Below are positions 1-10,052 of a stretch of DNA of 64,000 nt, in pieces. The position numbers and the translations under genes are program-made. Where the stretch lies: NCBI RefSeq assembly GCF_003171515.1, contig NC_089395.1, positions 2,294,001 through 2,358,000 of the forward strand. Reading direction: 5' to 3'. The DNA comes from Pyrenophora tritici-repentis (Eukaryota; Ascomycota; Dothideomycetes; Pleosporales; Pleosporaceae). The notes under the pieces are model-generated. The model did no database searches. It worked only from the letters and a program-made list of their open reading frames with translations, and was not told the DNA's origin. The stretch's first letter is position 1. Each line of letters starts with the position of its first letter.

Positions 1-1222
1 ACGCCTCTTGATTGCTGCCAAAGATAATTGCCTGGCCAATAAGGTTAAGCGTGTGAGGGCCGCAGCGGAGGCGTCGGTGAGCAGCGTTGAAGTCGTACGC
101 GTGGGCGAGCGAGGAGACTGCAGTATCGTTGTTTGCAGCATTGTCGAGGACGAAGTAGCCGAGTTTATCACTCCCAATACTGTATTCTTGGAGCGTCTTT
201 TTAATTGTATCAGCGATAGCATCACCAGTATGAGAGCCTGCGAGATGTGGGAGGGCGATGGGGAGATCTTGTATCACTCCAGAGGCGTTAGCAAAGTGTG
301 CAACGACTCCAAAGAATCCACGCTTGCCACCCTTTGTCGTCCAACCATCAAAGCTTATGTGGATCTTGCTTGCAGCTTCTGACAGAGCGCAGACAATCTG
401 TGGCTGCATATATTGGAAGAGGCGCATTGCGTAGGTAGCTACACTGCGAGGACTTACCCACAAAGCTGCCTCTGCCTCTGGGTTTGCAAGGCTAATCATC
501 TCGCGAAAGGACGGCCTTGCAAGTAGCTCCATTGGCAAGTTGTTATCAAGAAGGCAGAACACTGCAACTTCACGAAACTGCTGGATGTTGAAGTTGCCCA
601 TCGCGTTGGCAGCCTCTTGAGAGACTGCAACACCAGTCTCCAGCGTCTGTCGTAGAGAGAGTTGCTGCCCTGTTCTTCGAGGCTTCAGGCCGTCTTTTGT
701 AAAGCCATGGCCTCGTTTCTGAAGGCCAAGATGAGCTGCAGCTGAGGAGGTGGCCTTTGATACGTCAAAAACTCCACTGCCGCCAGTGTCAATGACCTTG
801 TGGATGTGGCAGTATTTGCATACAAACCACACTCGATTCTGATCGTAGAGCTCAACAACGCGATATCCATGTTGAAAGATCCAACTCTTGACGCGCCGCC
901 CAGTTGTAAGAGGCTTCATGAACCGAGGGAGGCGATCCCAGTTAATGCCGTCAAAGTTATCGCCATTATCAGGCTCTGTATCAACACTAGCCTCTGTTGT
1001 TGCTGCTGTACCAGCCTGGCTGCCCTCAGCCGCACCCTCCTCCTCTGTTTGCGACTCGAAAAATTGCGACTCAAACGTTGTGGCCTGGCTTACGGCGGCG
1101 CCAAGGGTTTCCTGAGGCGACAGCGATCGCTGAGATAGGACAGAGGGCCTTGATAGGCGCGCCCGTTTGGCGGCGGCGGCGGCGGCAGCAGTATTGGTGG
1201 GAACTCGAGAGCGTTTGGCCAT
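1..1222 (-). CDS. hAT-family transposase, N-terminal 407 codons, truncated by window edge
   Basis: Cut-and-paste transposase of a hAT element. The frame starts at the ATG at 1222-1220 and stays open to position 1 with no stop in 407 codons. The N-terminus has a polyalanine tract coded by the GCC/GCT repeat near 1165-1190 and is rich in Ser/Thr/Glu. A BED-like zinc finger follows (FVCKYCHIHK, residues about 140-150). The hAT catalytic-domain motif ISFDGWTTKGGKRGFFG is near residue 290, and a CGPHTLNLI motif lies just before the edge (hAT C-x2-H type). No frameshift is seen, so the copy may be active. The C-terminal dimerisation domain would lie outside the window. Start chosen as the first ATG of the open frame. 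Confidence 0.85.
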   Translation of the reverse strand, partial: MAKRSRVPTNTAAAAAAAKRARLSRPSVLSQRSLSPQETLGAAVSQATTFESQFFESQTEEEGAAEGSQAGTAATTEASVDTEPDNGDNFDGINWDRLPRFMKPLTTGRRVKSWIFQHGYRVVELYDQNRVWFVCKYCHIHKVIDTGGSGVFDVSKATSSAAAHLGLQKRGHGFTKDGLKPRRTGQQLSLRQTLETGVAVSQEAANAMGNFNIQQFREVAVFCLLDNNLPMELLARPSFREMISLANPEAEAALWVSPRSVATYAMRLFQYMQPQIVCALSEAASKIHISFDGWTTKGGKRGFFGVVAHFANASGVIQDLPIALPHLAGSHTGDAIADTIKKTLQEYSIGSDKLGYFVLDNAANNDTAVSSLAHAYDFNAAHRRLRCGPHTLNLIGQAIIFGSNQEA

Positions 1223-1734
1223 CGTGGGCGATACTAAACACTAAAGAAAAATGTCTGTATAGGTAGCTAGGCAACTAGTGTTGTGTGTAAGGGATTATTA
1301 GGGAACTGAGTGAGCGAAATCGTTGTTGTATTAAGAACAGCGAAGGACTAGCTATATAGGTGCGGGGTGAAGCCTAGAAGAGGCTAGCCCCTAAGCAGAA
1401 GGAGCTAGTCCTATAAGAGGAGAGCTAGCTGGTGAGAAGTGAATGCATAGAGACTGGCTTGCCCGGCCGACAGGGATCACAAGCTAAGCGAGATAGGGGT
1501 CCAAGATAACTATCTTCAACACCAAAAACCTTCTCTTAATACGACACTACTCGCCTTACAACTCGTTAATAATAAATCAATCTAACTAATCAAATCAATC
1601 AATCTGACCTTCGCAAGTTGATTTGATTAGCTATTTTGAAAAGCTTAGATTGAGTTGATTGAGTTGGTAAAAACTCCAAATGACCAATCAAATCAATCAA
1701 TCTGACCAATCTGGATTGATTGTTGCGGAGTCTG
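1..1734 (-). mobile_element. hAT DNA transposon, right-hand part (left end outside window)
   Basis: The element contains an open transposase frame read leftwards and running off the window. Its terminus is placed at 1734, where the inward-reading end is CAGACTCCGCAACAATCAA, the same as the ends of the 162-bp MITEs at 22862, 59343 and 60085 apart from the first base. The stretch 1560-1734 is rich in repeated AATCAATC and TCTGACC motifs, typical of hAT subterminal transposase-binding repeats. The bases after 1734 (CTCCCTTG) should be one copy of the 8-bp target duplication; the other copy is outside the window. The boundary is inferred from the MITE ends. Confidence 0.75.
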
Positions 1735-1805
1735 CTCCCTTGGCGCTAAACGTCTACGTAAATAGATACGTAACGTCTTTGTCACGATCTTAGTTACAAC
1801 CAAAG

Positions 1806-2463
1806 ATGACGCCCACTGTAACTCTCTACGAACTATGCGTACCGGTCCTCCGGAAGGCCATGCAGAATCACTTGGTGGTTTTGAAGAAAGGCGAGGAGTG
1901 GTGCGAGGAGAACGGGTACCCGCACTCGAAGCTCCTCGACGCTAGACTCTCCCCTGACATGCACGTACGTCACCTCCCTTGTAATGGGAACAGAGAACTT
2001 TATCTAAAGATACTTCAACTATAGCCACTCTCCCTTCAGATCTTCTTCCAGGTCACCACTGCCACACGAGCCCTCCAGCGCCTCGCTAACATGGAAGTGC
2101 CCACATTCAACTTTGGCGCGGCCTCTTTCCAGGACCTGTACACACAGATCGAAGAGGCCTTGCAATGTTTTGAGGAAGCACGTCCGGAGTGTTTCGGCGG
2201 AAAGGACAAGATGCCTGTCACGATCGACGTGCCCAACATGTGGCATTTCGACTTGAACGGCTTGACCTATCTGCAGGAGTTTGTCATGCCAAATTTGTAA
2301 GTAACATGAATGTATTCTTGCCTGTGTGAACTTTACTGATATAGCGTCAATGCTTGACAGCTTCTTTCATAACGTGACGGCGTATGCAATCATGCGGAAT
2401 GCTGGGGTTCCTATTGGAAAGTTACATTATCTCTCAGGGGAAGATCGACTTATTGGGGCTTAA
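1806..2463 (+). CDS. DUF1993 (DinB-like fold) family protein
   Basis: Predicted 172-residue protein of the DUF1993 family, function unknown. Three exons are inferred: 1806-1964, 2040-2296 and 2361-2463, with GTACGT/CAG and GTAAGT/CAG introns that keep the frame. The N-terminal LYELCVPVLRKAMQNHL helix, a central VPTFNFGAASFQDL region and the C-terminal PNFFFHNVTAYAIMRNAG motif followed by GKLHYL match the family layout. The protein at 43424-43978 is a divergent relative with the same C-terminal pattern (PNSYFHLNTMYMLLRMTG, then GKMHYIG). It starts 72 bp from the hAT terminus at 1734, so the promoter is at or inside the transposon. Family call is firm; the biochemical role is unknown. Confidence 0.8.
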
Positions 2464-3044
2464 AGGGACCTGCTTGAGGATGTTCATAAGATTTGATATT
2501 AGATCCTAGATTTATATAGCATGTGAAGTAATCTCGATGGTCGTAGTCACATAGTTCATGAGCCGGTATTGATTAGCCAGTGACACTGTCAATTGCGGAT
2601 AGCGCATCTTCCTGTAGTAAATGACTATCTCGGTCTTTGATATTTCCGGAATTATTAAAGTCTTTTTACTTCGTTTATGTGGGCCCAGATGTATACGATA
2701 AAAACTGTAAAATCAAACACTTGTTTGTTCCCAGTCTAAATCATACCCACTCGTTCACAGAGATACAACATGTGTAGTCTGGTATGTGCTGTGGACCCTA
2801 AGAATATCTCGTATCCTCTACGATACAAGTGCAAAGTCTTTGAGTCAAATATCAATGTATTGTGTAAGTCTACCGAACTGGTAACCTCAGGTGGAGTAGC
2901 TATACATACTCAAGTGCTCCGTGCACCATGCAACAATAAAGCGACAAAAAAAGTATTTGGTATAGAAGAGAAACTCCCTATGAAGGAGAAGACCTCGTAC
3001 AAAAGAAAGGCCTTGTATAAAAGAGAAGAATGTGGACAGATTCA
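2464..3044. other. Gene-free spacer
   Basis: Lies between the ends of the DUF1993 gene and the EFE-like gene, so it should hold both terminators. AT-rich. The one open frame (2770-3048) has no recognisable domain. I see no repeat or RNA gene. Confidence 0.4.
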
Positions 3045-4379
3045 TTAGATGGACGCGCTCTTCTCAGCAGTTTGATCCACTGGGATAGTGCTGGCTACAT
3101 TCTTGCCACCCACGACTGGTGTATCCTTCCAACGAAGGCTAGGCGAATCCAATAGAGCCAATCTGCCCTCATTCCTCATGCGATCAGCGGTGATCCTCTC
3201 CGGGTAGTTGCGCATAAACATGTTGGTGAAGTGAGAGCCGTAGTGGATGCCCTCGGCAGGCTCCTGACCAGCCTCGAAGCCCGGCAGCGGCTTCATGACG
3301 GCGGAGAAGTTCGGCTCGTGGAAGTATGCGAAAGCAAATCTTTCCCTTGTGTTCAATCCGACTTTGTGGGGCGTCGAGGGAAGGAAGGAGTTGGTGATGT
3401 ATTGCATCATGTCACCCTGAGATGCTGGTCAGCTGGATTCTTTGATAAAACATATAGAGTCGGGATGACTTACAGGGAAGACAGTGAAGACATCAGGGAC
3501 AGGTGGGACGTAGACCCAACCATCGGTGTCTTCGTGCTTGCCGGCTGCGCTCTCCTTCCAGTTGGCATACGTCTCGCCCTCGATCGGAGGGCGGATGAAG
3601 AGGCCACCAACATCATCCTGGGCGGCAATAACGAGTAGGCCGTAGTCAGTATGGGAGCCGATACCGCGGCCGGCCTTGCCCTTGCCGTTGACCTTGTTGG
3701 TCTCAGGGAAACGTAGAATACGCATGTGATGCCAGCCATCTTGCGTGTACCTGGTTAGGGCATTGCCGTCCTCCATACCAAGACCCCAAGCAATGAGCTG
3801 CAACATCTTCTCACCGCTCTCGCCGAGGTAGTCCATGTAGGCTTGCATGACAGTCTTCATCTGGGTGAATGGCCAAGGGCAAGGACCATGGCATGGCCAC
3901 TGCTGCTGGACGCGAGGATCATACAGTGCAAGATCTTTTGTGACGGTGAAGATCTCGCTGTAGTCGGCGATATTGTCTGTGATTTCCTCTCCCGAAGCAA
4001 TGTATCCGGCGAAAGACTGATCATCCAAACAAGCTGCCTTCTTCTTGTAGTCCATGCCGAAGAACTTCTTGCTGCACAGAAATGCTGCATCGGCTAGCTT
4101 GCGGTTGATGGGGTCCATGGAAATCTGAAGGATGCCGTCTCGTTTCCAAGCATCGATCATGCTCTTGCCGAGCGCTCTGTCTGCTACACTTCCATTGAGA
4201 GACTCGGGAAGCTCAAACGTCTGGAGATTACCGACAGTGGCCTTGTGGTTAGGTGGCATGGTGGAAGCCTTGTAATCAGCCATGGTTGCCAACCTCCTGA
4301 CCGAGGTAGCTTGCTGTGAAGTCCGGAATAGAGTGTGCACCATCACTGGCCTGCGGATAATAGTGCGGGCAGACATCAT
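3045..4379 (-). CDS. Ethylene-forming-enzyme-like 2-oxoglutarate/Fe(II) dioxygenase
   Basis: Predicted 425-residue non-heme iron oxygenase. Exons are 4379-3474 and 3416-3045; the 57-bp intron (GTAAGT...CTCAG) joins VFP to GDMMQY in frame. Iron ligands are H243 and D245 (GSHTDYG) and H319 (STPHKV). R328 in NTRERF is the 2-oxoglutarate-binding arginine. The segments NLQTFELP, SGEE, WPCHGPCPWP, DGWHHMRILRF, IAAQDDVGGL, AYFHEPNF and HYGSHFTNMFMR strongly resemble the EFE of Pseudomonas syringae and Penicillium digitatum, which turns 2-oxoglutarate into ethylene and oxidises arginine. The first about 32 residues (MMSARTIIRRP..., Arg-rich, no acidic residues) look like a mitochondrial presequence; the second start at M33 (MADYK) would give a cytosolic form nearer the bacterial length. 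Ethylene formation is not shown: many fungal relatives may only hydroxylate. Confidence 0.85.
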
Positions 4380-5009
4380 AAAGATGTCACAATGTGTATC
4401 TTGATAAGAATGAACAAGTGGTAATGACTGGATAAAACTTGAGTTGGGGTTCGTTCGAAAGCAACGAGGTTTTTGTTTTTCATCCTCATCTGCATCTCTC
4501 TCCCAGACTTATATACAGATCCCCATTGACACTCCTTTACCTAGTCAGCCCTGTTTTGCCAGTGCAGATTGCGGAATCAGCTGATACTGACCAGGAGGTG
4601 TGCATCGGATTTCCTGGATCTGGAGGTAGCCCGCGCGCTGAACGCGTATCGTCCATGTAATACTTTCTGACCACGGAGCAGTCTAGACTACATGGCGATC
4701 AAAGTCCATGAGCCATCTGGGGATGCCTAGGAATACCTAAGGCACTGGCTTGGTATTGCGGGTATTAGGGCCGATTAGGCGAGGGTCCCTACGCACGTTA
4801 CATCTTGATCGCACCACCTAGTAATATCATGTGGAGCAACCTTCCAAGGTTCTCTTTATCCTACGCCACACTTGTGAAGATCGCGTCGGATACTGCTCTT
4901 GATTCATCTTGCTTCTAGTTCTAGGGACTTCGGGGGTCTGGATAGCAAATGTTGTTTTTGTGGTGATCGCATGAACTGCCCAAGCTTACCGCAATTACCG
5001 TAACCCTTA
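4380..5009. other. 5' region of the EFE-like gene up to pogo element A
   Basis: About 630 bp upstream of the EFE-like gene and ending at the left end of the pogo element at 5010. It should carry the EFE-like promoter. No coding region, repeat or clear operator seen. Confidence 0.35.
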
Positions 5010-7109
5010 ACGTGTCTGTGCGCGTGATGCCCATAATCGCGTGCCGCACACCCCGCAACATCAACACCAATCCACCCTTACCACTTCAACCACCCATAAC
5101 TCCACAACTATGAGTTGTATCAACGCTGCGATTGAAGCTATTGAATCGCGTGATCCCGGAGATAAATTTACATACTCTGAGGTTGCGCGCCGCTTTGGTG
5201 TTGATCGCTCTACGTTGTCGCGACGCCATCAACAGATCCGGGGCTCAAATGAAGCCAAATCACGTAATCAGCAACTCCTTCACCCACACCAGGAGCTACA
5301 GCTTCTAGAGCACATTGACGAGCTTACTGAGGCTGGCTTACCACCGACGAGGACTATGATCCAGAACTTTGCTAGTGCTATAGCCGGAAGGGCTGCCTCC
5401 CAAAGCTGGGTGACGCGCTTCTTTCACCGTCATCCCGACGCGATTATATCACGTTGGTCAACTGGTTTGGACCGCAATCGCCACCGGGCTGATTCTGTAT
5501 ACAAGTACGAGTCGTACTTTGATCTACTATCTACTAAAATGGCTCAGCACCATATTCGGGCGCAGGATGTATATAATATGGATGAGAAGGGATTCCTTAT
5601 TGGAGTGACGGGGAGGAGTAAGAGAGTGTTTAGTAAGCAGAAATATGAGACTGGGGGCTTTAAGAAAGTGATACAGGACGGCAACAGAGATTGGATCACT
5701 GTTATCGCTGCTATATGTGCTGATGGGAGTACGTTACCGCCCGCGATTATATACGAAGCTACTTCGGGCAACATGTACGCCAGATGGGTTGATGATATCG
5801 CAATTGACGATCCAGTCTACGTTACCTCAAGTCCCTCAGGGTGGACCAATGATCAGGTAGGCCTGGCATGGCTCGAACAGGTGTTTGATCGCCATACGAA
5901 GGAGAAGGCCGGCAATCACACACGCTTACTCATCCTTGACGGCCATGGGAGTCACGTTACTATGGAGTTTATTGACTACGCGATCGCCCACAATATTATG
6001 TTACTCGTACTACCCCCCATAGTACCCATACGCTGCAGCCACTCGATGTGGTAATGTTCAAACCTCTGGCAGCCGCGTACTCACTCAGCTTGCAGCACTA
6101 CCTCCAGGCGAGCCACGGTCTCTTAGCTGTGAGGAAGGATGACTTCTACCGTCTTTTCAAGCCTGCCTGGGACTCCTCTTTCATTAAGAAGCACGCGTTG
6201 AAGGCATTTAAAGCCACTGGGATAGCTCCTATAGATCCCGAAGTAGTACTTAAAAAGTTCCGAAAGTCAACACTAACAGCACCGCCGCCACTAGTGAACG
6301 TGAGTAGAGCTACTATCACGAACCTCATTAATCAGGCCTACGATCCGAGCTCTATTGCGGCCAACAACCTCTCAGAAATACTCCTCCGCCTCCAGGCTGC
6401 CAAAGAGATCGCCGAGTACGAGAAGGACGCACTGCGCGCGGCGCTACACGTTCACCAGAAGCCCCGCAATCGGCACGAACCTCCCCTAGATCTACAGCAG
6501 CGAAAAGCGTTCCATTCAGGGGCAGTTTGGTGGTCGCCGTGCAAGCTTCGAGAGGCCCGCTTCAGGCAGCTAGTGAAGGAGAAGGAGAAGGAGAAAGAGC
6601 TACTTGATAAGATAGAGTTGAAAGAGGCAAAGGAGAACAACAGGATCTATCAACTTAAGATCAAAGAGGCAGCGCGGGCGGCGCGTGAGGAGGCAAAGAA
6701 GGTGCGGGATGAAGCCAAGGCTGTAAAGGCTGCCGAACTTGACGCCAAACGACGCGATCGCGACGCTGCAAAGGCTATACAACAACCCCAATCGGGCAAG
6801 CGTAAGGCTTCAAAGCCCGCTGCAAAGCAACAGCCAAAAAAACGACGCGTGGGTGGTGCTGGCGGTGGCACTCTGGCTGAGGTGGCTGCACCGGCTCCCC
6901 CACCAACAACCACCCGACGCGGCCGGGCCGTCAATACTCCGGCAAAATATAGATAGACAAAGTTGTAGAGCTACGTCTATAGATCAATACACCGGAAAAT
7001 CTCGCGATAATAGTTATTGTACGTGGCTGCACAGCCTCAACTTTGCCGTCGTCGCGATATTGGTGGGGTGTGCGGCACGCGATTATGGGCATCACGCGCA
7101 CAGACACGT
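5010..7109 (+). mobile_element. pogo/Fot1-like DNA transposon A (2100 bp)
   Basis: Bounded by 47-bp inverted repeats that are perfect by inspection and begin ACGTGTCTGTGCGCGTGAT. A TA target dinucleotide lies on each side (5008-5009 and 7110-7111). Inside is a transposase gene broken by one base. The ends resemble those of element C (ACGTGTCCGTGCGCGTGAT), so A and C belong to related families. Confidence 0.93.
5110..6956 (+). pseudogene. pogo-type DDE transposase with a single frameshift
   Basis: Reads as one transposase over two frames. The first part (5110-6054) has the N-terminal helix-turn-helix (KFTYSEVARRFGVDRSTLSRRH), a CENP-B-like second DNA-binding domain with SWVTRFFHRH, the first catalytic Asp in YNMDEKGF and the second in LLILDGHGSH. 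The frame is lost at a run of six C at 6013-6018. Adding one C would restore the LPPHSTHTLQPLD motif seen in the intact relative at 14881-16737, with the third Asp. The second part (6048-6956) carries the rest, a Lys/Glu/Ala-rich coiled region and the C-terminal KYR shared by this group. Either a recent mutation in a homopolymer or a sequencing error. Start is the ATG at 5110. Confidence 0.88.
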
Positions 7110-7111
7110 TA

Positions 7112-8378
7112 TGGGCCATGTTCTTCCCGCGTTGGAAGTGGCCGGTTCAGTCGGGCCTACTTGTTTGTGTGCTGCCTCGGTTCGCGCTGCGCAAAGGCCG
7201 ACTTGACCGGTGCTTCTTCGTAGATTCACGTTTCGTGTTGTAAACGTTGAGGGACGATCTAGATCTACGGACCAAGAAAGTAATCAGCACTACAGGCAAC
7301 AATGCCATTGGTCTCCCGTCACTACGGGAGCGCCGCAAATATCTCGCGTACTAGCCACTTGCTTAATTCGTGTCAAAGATCCGATTCTAGCCCGCCTAGG
7401 GTTCCCGCCGGTGGTGGTGTTAGTTTGTGAGGAAGCCGGTGAGCTTTACACTGGGTTTTATATTGATTGAATGCATTCGGTTGACTCAAAAGGTGTTTAG
7501 TGACTTGGGTTCACTGTTCGCTCGGGTCGGATCGTATGAGGTTCCCACAGATAGGGTTTACCGAATCATGGTTCGAAGATGCAGTAAGCACAACGAGCGA
7601 ACAAGGTAACGAGCCATATGTTGGCAGGTTGAGAGTAAGAGGAGAGCTCTCACCAATCAATGTTTACAGCACTAAAACGCATTAAGCAGAAAATGAGGTG
7701 TTCCGATATGTGCTACTATAACACCCTACTGATGTGACAGTGGAGTTCCATGTTACCCAGTCGAAATCGTGTATGATCCCTCGAATCAACTCAAGCAAAG
7801 GAAAACATACAAAAGGAGGGGGATTTGTTGGTTTTAGTAGGAAAAATATGATTGTCCGCGACATAGACCCTTGGAGAGAGAGAAGAGTTGAGCCAGCAGA
7901 CGCATTTGACCTGCTCAGAACATGCTGTCTCATCGGAAAATCAAAATAGCTAAGAAATGATTGCCACTTCTGACACCATGGATGCTAACGGCAACATCCC
8001 CATACCTATCAAGCTCTCAACAACTTCGGTGATCTCCGGATCTACTTCTGTGGGGATAGTGGGTGCTGGAAGAATTGAAGGATTGAACTGAGGTTGTATT
8101 GTCTGAGTCTACAAACTGTATATGTAGGTGGGTGACCGTAAACAGCGCTAGTCCTAGATAGGCATCGTTCCATTACAAAGGTAAGTTGCGACTGCAGGAG
8201 CAGAGCAGCAGAGACCCCAAACCGTGACAACTTCCGACAGCCCCGGTTCGTATAAGCTAGGATGATACGGAGCGTTCCAATCTTATTCAAGCATCGCACA
8301 AACCCCATCCCAGATCAGTTGAAGCCACTCACCACATTCCATGATAACCCCTGGATCAGGTCAGCTGTATTCTTGGTC
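7112..8378. other. Gene-free stretch between pogo A and the GTPase pseudogene
   Basis: Small open frames only (for example 7210-7470, 7734-7949). None shows a domain, splice-linked neighbour or signal peptide I can defend. May contain transposon debris and the 3' end of the GTPase gene (a possible last exon ends near 8315). Confidence 0.35.
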
Positions 8379-9684
8379 TCAAATTCTGGCTGAGAACTCA
8401 CCATTCTTCTTTTTCTCGAATGTCTCAAACTGTGTCTTAAGAGTCTCTTTTTCGATCCGCATACTTTCTTCCAACGCGCTCAATACGCCTTGAAACTCTT
8501 CTCTGTTAGTCTGACTGGTTGCCATGAACCTGGTTTCTTCGTTATCGGCCTCCATCTTATCTAGCTTATCTTTCTGCTCTTGCATTTCTTCGAAGAGCTT
8601 CTTCAGCTCTGCTTTACGTTCTGCCTGCAACTTTTCAAGATCAGTGCGAAGGCGCTCCTGCGATTCTTCGCCAGCTTGAATTTTTTTGGCAAGGTCGGCT
8701 TGGAGCTCGTTGATCTGTTCCGCCGCCTCCTGGTTTGCCACTGCCAAGGCTTCCTCTTTCTCCTGCTGCAACTCTTCTATGTCTCTTCGATGCCTCTCCC
8801 GCTCCTTTGTTATGTCCTCGTTCAATTGTTGCCCTGCCTCAGTCTCCTCAAGACCTAAGCCCTCAGTGGACATTTCCTGTTGAATACGGAGCGTTATTTC
8901 TTTGCGGTTACGAACTACCGCGTTGAGTATGGCTAAAGCGGACGAGCGATCATTTTCGTCCGTGTGTCGCATGATTCAACTGCCCTTTTTCAGCATAAAG
9001 CCCCAGAAATCGTCTTGTCGCATCAGCTCTTGCTCTCGCTGAGCGCCAATACCTGGCGGAACAAGAGACCACATAGTGGTAGCAAGTATGATTCGACTGA
9101 AGCACTCTTCGCCGCAGAGTTTTTGGAACATGAAAAGGTTGCGCTTTGCAGATCCTTGCATCCTAGGGTCGATAATGCGATGTAGGAAGATCATGCCACT
9201 TAGACGTTTCTTGTTCGTATACGAGACGCCCAGCCATCCAGCAATGTCCCGGAGTACGTCAGTATCCTTCCGATCCGTGTCGTCAAAACCTGGCGTATCG
9301 ACCAGATGAACTCTGAGGTTTGCACTCAGCATGAAAGCAAACTCTCCAATCTCCTGCGTGTCTGGGTCTGTATTAGTTACTGGCGTGGTTGTACAACCGG
9401 ATTTCACTTACGTGAACGGAGGCCTTGGCCAACTCCAATCTTTTGTCCTGTACACAAATCTATGAATGAAGACTTTCCTGCTCCGGTGACTCCCATAACA
9501 CCGATGTAGACGTCTTCCACCTTCCTGCCAACGTTAGATTAATTCAACGTAGTACTCTAGATCGGGCTTACCCGGCCGATCTGTAAGCCGTGTGCTGGCC
9601 TATCTTCCATGTAGAGGACGGCATTGAACCCTTTTCCGGGGGATAAGAACCATGAGTGAAGGTGCCCTTCTGCTTCGGTGACAT
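8379..9684 (-). pseudogene. P-loop GTPase (AIG1/50S-ribosome-binding-GTPase type) with coiled-coil tail and in-frame stop
   Basis: Exons 9684-9572, 9524-9412 and 9367-8379 join in frame through 47- and 44-bp introns. The G1 P-loop is GVTGAGKSS (about residues 49-57) and G3 is DTPGFDD. The tail after about residue 180 is a long Glu/Lys/Gln coiled coil. This layout is common in fungal cytosolic GTPases of unknown role. The frame is interrupted by TGA at 8978-8976, after MLKKGS; four bases further the same frame resumes as MRHTDENDRSSALAIL, which continues the family pattern. A CGA-to-TGA change would explain it. There may be a further short exon after 8379 (GTGAGT donor at the end of the open frame, stop near 8315). 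Nonsense allele or assembly error; the family call is good. Confidence 0.75.
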
Positions 9685-9886
9685 GCTTTGGACTGAGGGC
9701 AAGGATATATCTTGTTCAAATGATGATAAGTTTCATGATCAGATGACAATCAGATAGACAGCGTCTATTTATCAATACTTTCATTGACTTGTGAGGCGTT
9801 TAACGGTTTCGGAAGATCATGCCGCAGCACCTGGGCAGTGTACGGGTCTCCATCTCTAGATCCGGTAGCTTATCATGACTGCATGA

Positions 9887-10044
9887 CAGAGATGTCAACA
9901 AGCAAGTCAAGCTGGCTTGATTCTTATCGATTGCAGATCACAGACCATTCTCTGGGACGTGCCACTGTGCACGAGCCTCTATATTGTCTGTGATCTGCAA
10001 TCGATAAGAATCAAGCCAGCTTGACTTGCTTGTTGACATCTCTG
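9887..10044. repeat. 158-bp foldback MITE of hAT type
   Basis: Two 59-bp arms form an inverted repeat that is perfect by inspection, around a loop of about 40 bp. The ends start CAGAGATGTCAACAAGCAAG. Perfect 8-bp target duplications, CTGCATGA, flank it (9879-9886 and 10045-10052). The CAACAAGCAAGTCAAGC block is shared with the ends of the relic hAT at 12341-17898, which points to that hAT family as transposase source. Confidence 0.93.
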
Positions 10045-10052
10045 CTGCATGA

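Noticed and set aside
6048..6956. A separate 302-codon gene downstream of the first pogo frame
   Set aside because: It continues the transposase motif order (LQPLD, coiled region, KYR end) and overlaps the upstream frame at a C6 run, so it is one gene broken by a frameshift.
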